Assembly (NCBI GenBank): GCA_002299555.1
Contig: DBOL01000027.1
Span: 16,638 to 44,483, forward strand
Length of the DNA: 27,846 nt
Origin: Candidatus Aminicenantes bacterium UBA647
GTDB taxonomy: Bacteria; Acidobacteriota; Aminicenantia; UBA2199
Direction of reading: 5' to 3'
The notes beneath the pieces were generated by a model, which worked only from the letters and a program-made list of their open reading frames with translations, had not been told where the DNA came from and made no database searches. Below, piece by piece: positions 23,522 through 27,846 of the stretch (positions are counted from its first letter, which is position 1; each line of letters opens with the position of its first letter). Position numbers and translations under genes: made by a program.

Positions 23522-24754
23522 TCAATTAATATTGTATCTATTACTAATTTTTTTTACAAAATACCCAAAAGAAATGAATACAAATAATTCGACAATGCCT
23601 CTTGAAATAATCACACCGGCGATTTCAAACTGAGACCCGAGAATAATATTAAGAAATGTCAGCACTAATGAAGCAATAAACATAATTTTGAACCTTATTT
23701 TCTGAGCATCTGCAGAAGTTAAAATTATTCCGGTTGAAAATGAAAAAATTCTGAAAAACAAAATAAATGAAAAATAAAAAAGATATATACCTGCATCACT
23801 AAGATATTTGGGGGAGAATGCTTCTACGATCAAATTTCTGCTTAAGAGAAGAGAAACTGAAAATACAAATGCAAAGAACATAAAAACTGACAATATATAT
23901 TTGTTAAATTTTTCAAATCCACCATTGTCTTTATCTGCATAAGATCTGGAAATGAAAGGAGTGAGACCCGAGGAGACAACTTCGGCCAGTATTCCAAATG
24001 CATAAAAGATCCTTAACGCAAGAAAATATGCCCCCAATAACGATTTATCAACAAAAAATGACAGTATAAATATATCGATCTCCTTTAAAATCACACCTGA
24101 CATCCCCAGAAACCAGTAATATTTCAATTCTTTGAACAATCTTAATTTAAAACTCAACCGTATATTAATAAAGTGATCTCGCAGGAACCAGAATTTTATA
24201 AAGATCGCAACTAAGAATGCGAAAATCCTTAAAAAGAAGATCATTTTAATTGTGAGAAAATAACCTTCAAAAATCACCATTGGTATCACAACAAATAAAA
24301 AGGATGCGAAATTGCCGACCGATTCAATATGCATTCTCTCTTTTCCCAGTAATATACCTCCTAAATTTCTCTCAACACCATGAAAATATCCGGCAACCGA
24401 TGAAATAATCAACAGAGTAAAATCAATCTTATTGTAAAAAAGAGAAAAAATGAGTGGAAGGATCAGCGCTAGCAATATCCCGATGAGAGATACAGACACA
24501 AACTCCCCAATAATATTCATTTCTTCTCTGGTGTTTTTTTCATACCTCGCTATTTCCTTCCCGAAGAAAAGAGATGAGCTCATATTGGAGACAACTGCGA
24601 AAAAAATAAAGAAGAAAAAAACAATACCATAACTTCCCAATTGATTTAGACCCAGGTTTTTGGAAACAAAGAAAACAATGAAAAAATTTGTGGCGGTAAT
24701 AAAGAACCTTGAAATTATTGAATAAAAAGATGTGGTCAATAACCTTTTTATCAT
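23522..24754 (-). CDS. Wzx-type polysaccharide flippase
   Basis: The protein (410 residues from the chosen ATG) is almost entirely hydrophobic, with about twelve membrane helices and short charged loops. It matches the oligosaccharide flippase (MATE/MOP) superfamily: an N-terminal TSFYSIISRFFITATNFFI helix, a NLGLNQLGSYG loop and a VIKEIDIF-like start of the second half. It should move undecaprenyl-linked repeat units across the inner membrane for the ligase or polymerase encoded downstream. A GTG four codons upstream is in frame, but GGAAGG stands directly before the ATG at 24754, which decides the start. It follows the sulfotransferase stub by 28 bases, and its stop is five bases from the glycosyltransferase start. 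Confidence 0.87.
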   Translation of the reverse strand: MIKRLLTTSFYSIISRFFITATNFFIVFFVSKNLGLNQLGSYGIVFFFFIFFAVVSNMSSSLFFGKEIARYEKNTREEMNIIGEFVSVSLIGILLALILPLIFSLFYNKIDFTLLIISSVAGYFHGVERNLGGILLGKERMHIESVGNFASFLFVVIPMVIFEGYFLTIKMIFFLRIFAFLVAIFIKFWFLRDHFINIRLSFKLRLFKELKYYWFLGMSGVILKEIDIFILSFFVDKSLLGAYFLALRIFYAFGILAEVVSSGLTPFISRSYADKDNGGFEKFNKYILSVFMFFAFVFSVSLLLSRNLIVEAFSPKYLSDAGIYLFYFSFILFFRIFSFSTGIILTSADAQKIRFKIMFIASLVLTFLNIILGSQFEIAGVIISRGIVELFVFISFGYFVKKISNRYNIN

Positions 24755-24782
24755 ATTACCTTCCACCAGAATCTGAATTCTT

Positions 24783-24983
24783 TCATTTTATATTGTTTAT
24801 CCACTCTCTGTTCTTTTCATACCCAAGATCTATTAGGGTATCCCCGGCATAATGATCGAATATTTCCACAGCCTTTTTTGAGAAATGATTCGTCCAGTCC
24901 CCTGAAACATCGTGTATTTGGGAATATCGTCTTTTCACTTCTGTATAAAAAAACCCAGAGAGTCGTTCAAACAGATCTTTCAT
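24783..24983 (-). pseudogene. C-terminal stub of a sulfotransferase
   Basis: The 66-residue frame aligns only with the C-terminal end of the sulfotransferase at 27190. SGDWTNHF, IFDHYAGDTLIDLGYEKN and the final W match AGDWKNKF, IFDYYGGDMLIKLGYEKN and W, with 21 of 35 positions identical by eye. The PAPS-binding 5' loop, the RDGRD motif and the catalytic histidine are absent, so it cannot be an active transferase by itself. Its ATG overlaps the end of the GDP-fucose synthase gene by 17 bases in another frame, so it may still be translated by coupling. I read it as the residue of an earlier full-length gene cut by recombination. A small accessory protein remains possible because the frame is intact. 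Confidence 0.7.
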
Positions 24984-26046
24984 CAATAATGGCTCTATAA
25001 TTTTTGTATGTTCGGCCTAACCCTTCCAAAAGTGAAATCCTGAATTGCCAGCCAAGCTCTTTTATTTTGTTTACATTCAGTAACTTTCTCGGAGTCCCGT
25101 CAGGTTTGGAGTTGTCCCATTTTAAAAACCCTTTAAAACCGGTCACAATCTTCATTGTTTCAGCAAGCTCCCTTATCGAGATATCTTCCCCTGACCCAAT
25201 ATTTATTACTTCACCAATATCTGAATAATTATAATTATCCATTAGAAAAACCACAGCTTCAGCAAGATCATCAACATGAAGAAATTCACGTTTAGGCTCA
25301 CCTGACCCCCAGAGCTTTATTGTAACCTTGCCGTCTTTGTCTCTGCTAATACCTATCTTATTCAGAACCTTCAGGATCATACTTTCATCTGAATCCGGCT
25401 GCAGCCCTGAGACAGGGGAAAAACTAATATCTTTTCTGATATTTTCCCAATCACTATTTTCCAGGTTTACAGCAAGGGAGAATTTCCTGATAAGTGCCGG
25501 GAGGACATGGGATTTGTCCAGATCATAATTATCATTCGGCCCGTATAGATTCGTAGGCATCACCGAAATAGAATTTGTTCCATATTGTTCATTATAATAA
25601 CGACACATTTTCAATCCGGCTATCTTTGCAATAGCATATGCTTCGTTCGTAGGTTCGAGTGCCGAGCCTAAAAGATACTCTTCTTTCATCGGCTGGGGGG
25701 CGAACTTAGGGTAAATACATGAACTTCCAAGGAACAGAAGTTTCTTTACTCCATATTTATAGGAAGCATTTATAACATTTACCTGGATCAACAGATTATT
25801 ATAAATAAACTCGGCAGGAAAAGTCTTGTTAGCCATTATCCCGCCAACCTTTGCCGCGGCAAGAAAAACATATTCCGGCCTCTCGGCCTTAAAGAAATCC
25901 TCCACATCTGATTGCCGTTCAAGATCCAGCTCTTTGAGTTCGCGAAAAATAAGATTCCCGAAACTCCGGGATTTTAACAACCTGAGAATCGACGATCCTA
26001 CAAGTCCTTTGTGTCCTGCCACATAAACTTTTGAGCTCTTTTCCAT
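24967..26046 (-). CDS. fcl: GDP-L-fucose synthase
   Basis: This 359-residue enzyme converts GDP-4-keto-6-deoxymannose to GDP-L-fucose with NADPH. It shows GHKGLVGSSI at 11-20, AAAKVGGIMANKTFPAEFI at 63-81, LGSSCIYPKFAPQPMKE at 106-122 with S108 and C110, and the catalytic pair Y137 and K141 in EAYAIAKIAG. GEPKREFLHVDDLAEA comes later. It is about 35-40 residues longer than E. coli Fcl (321). The extra lies between HVLPALIRKF and the WGSGEPKREF motif and recurs in some family members. The gmd gene that makes its substrate is not in this window. Its ATG shares one base with the stop of the preceding sulfotransferase (TAATG), which indicates coupling. Confidence 0.95.
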   Translation of the reverse strand: MEKSSKVYVAGHKGLVGSSILRLLKSRSFGNLIFRELKELDLERQSDVEDFFKAERPEYVFLAAAKVGGIMANKTFPAEFIYNNLLIQVNVINASYKYGVKKLLFLGSSCIYPKFAPQPMKEEYLLGSALEPTNEAYAIAKIAGLKMCRYYNEQYGTNSISVMPTNLYGPNDNYDLDKSHVLPALIRKFSLAVNLENSDWENIRKDISFSPVSGLQPDSDESMILKVLNKIGISRDKDGKVTIKLWGSGEPKREFLHVDDLAEAVVFLMDNYNYSDIGEVINIGSGEDISIRELAETMKIVTGFKGFLKWDNSKPDGTPRKLLNVNKIKELGWQFRISLLEGLGRTYKNYRAIIDERSV

Positions 26047-26912
26047 TAAAGAAATCTTCTATTTTTTTTATTCATTACCGAATTGTAGAAATCCAGATCT
26101 TCATCAGAAAAAGCATTCTCCCATCTGCCAGTTTTACCTTCTCCCGGAAGTATAGCAGTCGTCTTAAAAAAATATGGGAAAAAATGCCTCACTCCTCTTT
26201 CAACTATATTATATTTCCTCACTTCTATTTTTTTTATCGGATCAACATGTTTCAATCCAAGATAAGCAGAAATTCTCATTATTACATCTGAATAATCTTC
26301 TGATAGTTCATCGAAACTAATACTTAGTTTGTTTTCAAAATCCCTCCAGGAATTAAGATGAGTTTTCAGAAATTCTACCCTGTTAAGATTGTTATAGATG
26401 TCATCAAAATTGTTTTTACTCTTCAGGAAATCAGAAAATGTCGGATATTCAATACCCGTGACTTTAAGAAAACCGGATAGAGAAACAAGGGTATCTCTAC
26501 CATCTCTTTTAATATGTATTATTCTGGAATAAGGTAAAATTTCCTTCATAATATAATCATGTATTGGGGGATAGTTCCTGAATATCGCAAACTCTCCATC
26601 AGAATGAGTTTTTAAAATTCTAACTTTATTCCCTCTAAGTTTTCTTTTAAATTTCGACAAATTCAAATGACACTTGTGAGATGGGAGGAGTAAATCCAGG
26701 TTTAGATATCCATGTGCTACATCATTAAAATTATTAAATATAGTATCAATAGCGAGGTGAGTACCAGACCTTCTATGAGTAGCAATAATGACAAATTTAA
26801 AAATTTTAATCGTCTCCCCCCGGATAACCATTCTGATCAAATCTGAATGTATACCTTCATTCTTTTTAAGGTTAAGCAAATTTATTTTCTTATATTTCAG
26901 AAATAATTTCAA
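26046..26912 (-). CDS. PAPS-dependent sulfotransferase domain protein
   Basis: The protein fits the cytosolic-type sulfotransferase fold (PF00685). The 5'-phosphosulfate loop is THRRSGTHL (45-53), the likely catalytic base is H103 in ILKTHSDG, the 3'-phosphate motif is HIKRDGRDTLVSLSG (133-147) and GKTGRWENAFSDEDL lies near the C-terminus. It would move sulfate from PAPS to a hydroxyl of a sugar or lipid, probably in the polysaccharide built by this cluster; the acceptor is inferred from context. The start is uncertain. The frame opens with TTG at 26912, with no good Shine-Dalgarno, and an internal ATG at 26831 is the next canonical choice and would still retain every motif. It is coupled to fcl by a TAATG junction. 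Confidence 0.82.
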   Translation of the reverse strand: MKLFLKYKKINLLNLKKNEGIHSDLIRMVIRGETIKIFKFVIIATHRRSGTHLAIDTIFNNFNDVAHGYLNLDLLLPSHKCHLNLSKFKRKLRGNKVRILKTHSDGEFAIFRNYPPIHDYIMKEILPYSRIIHIKRDGRDTLVSLSGFLKVTGIEYPTFSDFLKSKNNFDDIYNNLNRVEFLKTHLNSWRDFENKLSISFDELSEDYSDVIMRISAYLGLKHVDPIKKIEVRKYNIVERGVRHFFPYFFKTTAILPGEGKTGRWENAFSDEDLDFYNSVMNKKNRRFL

Positions 26913-27002
26913 CCATTTAGGAAATTATCATTTTTTCTCAGAAAGAAATTATTTTATCTAAATCTACCTTTTCTATAAAAAAATTAGATATTCTTCTTAC
27001 AA

Positions 27003-27131
27003 TTAATCTTCATATATTTTAATCAAAATCCTGAAATGAAATCCATTATATCCATTTTCAACAATTTCTCTTTGGCTTTGATCCAAACGTTCCTTAGCTT
27101 TTTTTATTTTACACAATTTTGGAGAAGAATA
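27003..27131 (-). pseudogene. Remnant of a GT4 glycosyltransferase C-terminus
   Basis: Read on the minus strand between in-frame stops, these 42 codons include SQREIVENGYNGFHFR. It matches SQAEIVKDGYNGLHFR in the glycosyltransferase at 22347 at 12 of 16 positions. The match ends soon after, the frame stops at 27003, and upstream codons are lost to a stop at 27132. It is a degraded fragment of a second glycosyltransferase, not a gene. The rest of the interval 26913-27189 is very AT-rich and shows nothing else I recognise. Confidence 0.75.
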
Positions 27132-27189
27132 TTAGGTTTCGATATAAATAAGTAGTATTTTAAATAAATCTGCAGAATCTCTTGTGATT

Positions 27190-27846
27190 TCATTTTTGAA
27201 ACTGATCCTTCCATGAAGAATTTTTTTCATATCCCAGTTTTATAAGCATATCCCCACCATAATAATCAAAAATATCTGCTGATTCCTTTGTGAATTTATT
27301 CTTCCAATCTCCTGCAATTCCCTTACGCAGAAAACTATTAATATTTTCTTCCCCTGGTTTTCGTTTACTTTGATTCTGAAAACTCAGCTCATTTACAATA
27401 TTGCCGAGTCTTGTCATATCTATTCCTGGGCAATTCATCTTATTCAACAATCTGACCAATTCCTGCGTTGTATCTTCCAGCAAAGCCTCATATCTTGTAA
27501 ATATTAATTGTTCATTATTTTGTTCTGAGTATTCCAGCCATATGTTATTGAAATTCGTCCAATTTCCCTCATGAAAAAATTTTATATATCGAGGCGGCCT
27601 GTCCGTAAACACAAATTCAATAAATGCTGGCAAATTAGTATGTATATCTTCATAATCTTTGAATTGCAACTTATTCCTGAAATATCTTATATTCTTCGGA
27701 TTAAACTTACTCCTGTCATGAAACATAAGGCTATGATAATAATAAGATATCATTACATCCCTTCCATCTCTGACCAGGAAAAAAATATTCTTAATATTTT
27801 TAAAGGATTTCCCCGGTAAATAATGGCCGTGAAGTATTGACTCAGA
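27190..27846 (-). CDS. PAPS-dependent sulfotransferase, N-terminus outside window
   Basis: The minus-strand frame is open to the window edge, giving 218 residues plus stop. It continues upstream of the first ATG at 27753 through IFFLVRDGRDVMISYYYHS, the 3'-phosphate-binding motif of sulfotransferases, so the gene is longer than an ATG-based call would suggest. A helical region follows, then RKGIAGDWKNKFTKE, the conserved PAPS-contacting loop, and the family ending IFDYYGGDMLIKLGYEKN. The 5' phosphosulfate loop must lie beyond 27846. It is the first visible gene of the polysaccharide cluster as transcribed. Its C-terminus is clearly related to the stub at 24783 but not closely to the sulfotransferase at 26046. 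Sulfation of the surface polysaccharide is the likely role, by context. Confidence 0.85.
   Translation of the reverse strand, partial: SESILHGHYLPGKSFKNIKNIFFLVRDGRDVMISYYYHSLMFHDRSKFNPKNIRYFRNKLQFKDYEDIHTNLPAFIEFVFTDRPPRYIKFFHEGNWTNFNNIWLEYSEQNNEQLIFTRYEALLEDTTQELVRLLNKMNCPGIDMTRLGNIVNELSFQNQSKRKPGEENINSFLRKGIAGDWKNKFTKESADIFDYYGGDMLIKLGYEKNSSWKDQFQK

Noticed and set aside
23517..23525. TTG start of the GT4 glycosyltransferase
   Set aside because: It overlaps the flippase stop and adds three residues not found in the family; the ATG at 23516 gives the canonical MKILFVHN start.

Overview
The window is a dense, AT-rich bacterial chromosome segment (GC roughly 35-40% by eye), with genes packed into long operons. 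Envelope genes point to a Gram-negative-type cell: a penicillin-binding protein 1C, a lipoprotein of the alkaline phosphatase superfamily, and a polysaccharide cluster with an initiating phosphotransferase, flippase and O-antigen ligase. PATAN (DUF4388) response regulators, Roadblock/LC7 proteins and a ParA-like ATPase are typical of Deltaproteobacteria-like or little-cultured lineages. I cannot name the organism. No rRNA, tRNA, CRISPR array or insertion sequence was seen.

Layout. (1) 1-3036: the 5' end of pbpC on the minus strand; a secreted protein with two molybdopterin-domain-like halves behind an unusual structured leader; then, on the minus strand, a PATAN response regulator with a small membrane protein. 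(2) 3147-10804: a plus-strand housekeeping operon ispH, rpsA-like, HIT, sulfatase-like lipoprotein, hisS, aspS, with repeated 4-bp ATGA overlaps. (3) 10859-16840: a plus-strand signalling operon behind a near-consensus promoter. It encodes a Roadblock/LC7 protein, a stand-alone oxygen-binding di-iron (ODP-like) metallo-beta-lactamase-fold protein, a receiver-PATAN regulator, a ParA-like ATPase, a second Roadblock protein overlapping parA, and a PAS-PAS hybrid kinase with receiver and Hpt domains. (4) 16889-17092: a small DUF2892-type membrane protein, apparently from a leaderless transcript. (5) 17062-27846: a minus-strand polysaccharide cluster, read from high to low coordinates: sulfotransferase (cut by the window edge), glycosyltransferase remnant, second sulfotransferase, GDP-L-fucose synthase, sulfotransferase C-terminal stub, Wzx-type flippase, glycosyltransferase, WecG/TagA transferase, UDP-glucuronate 4-epimerase, polyprenyl-phosphate sugar phosphotransferase, O-antigen ligase.

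How they work together. Region 3 is the most novel-looking part. An oxygen- or NO-responsive di-iron protein, two Roadblock proteins, a ParA positioning ATPase, a PATAN regulator and a phosphorelay kinase in one transcription unit suggest a redox-tuned system that positions or polarises cell machinery such as pili or gliding motors. That function is inferred from gene content. Region 5 would assemble a surface polysaccharide containing fucose and uronic acid, possibly sulfated. Its promoter-distal end carries gene remnants, which suggests repeated recombination.
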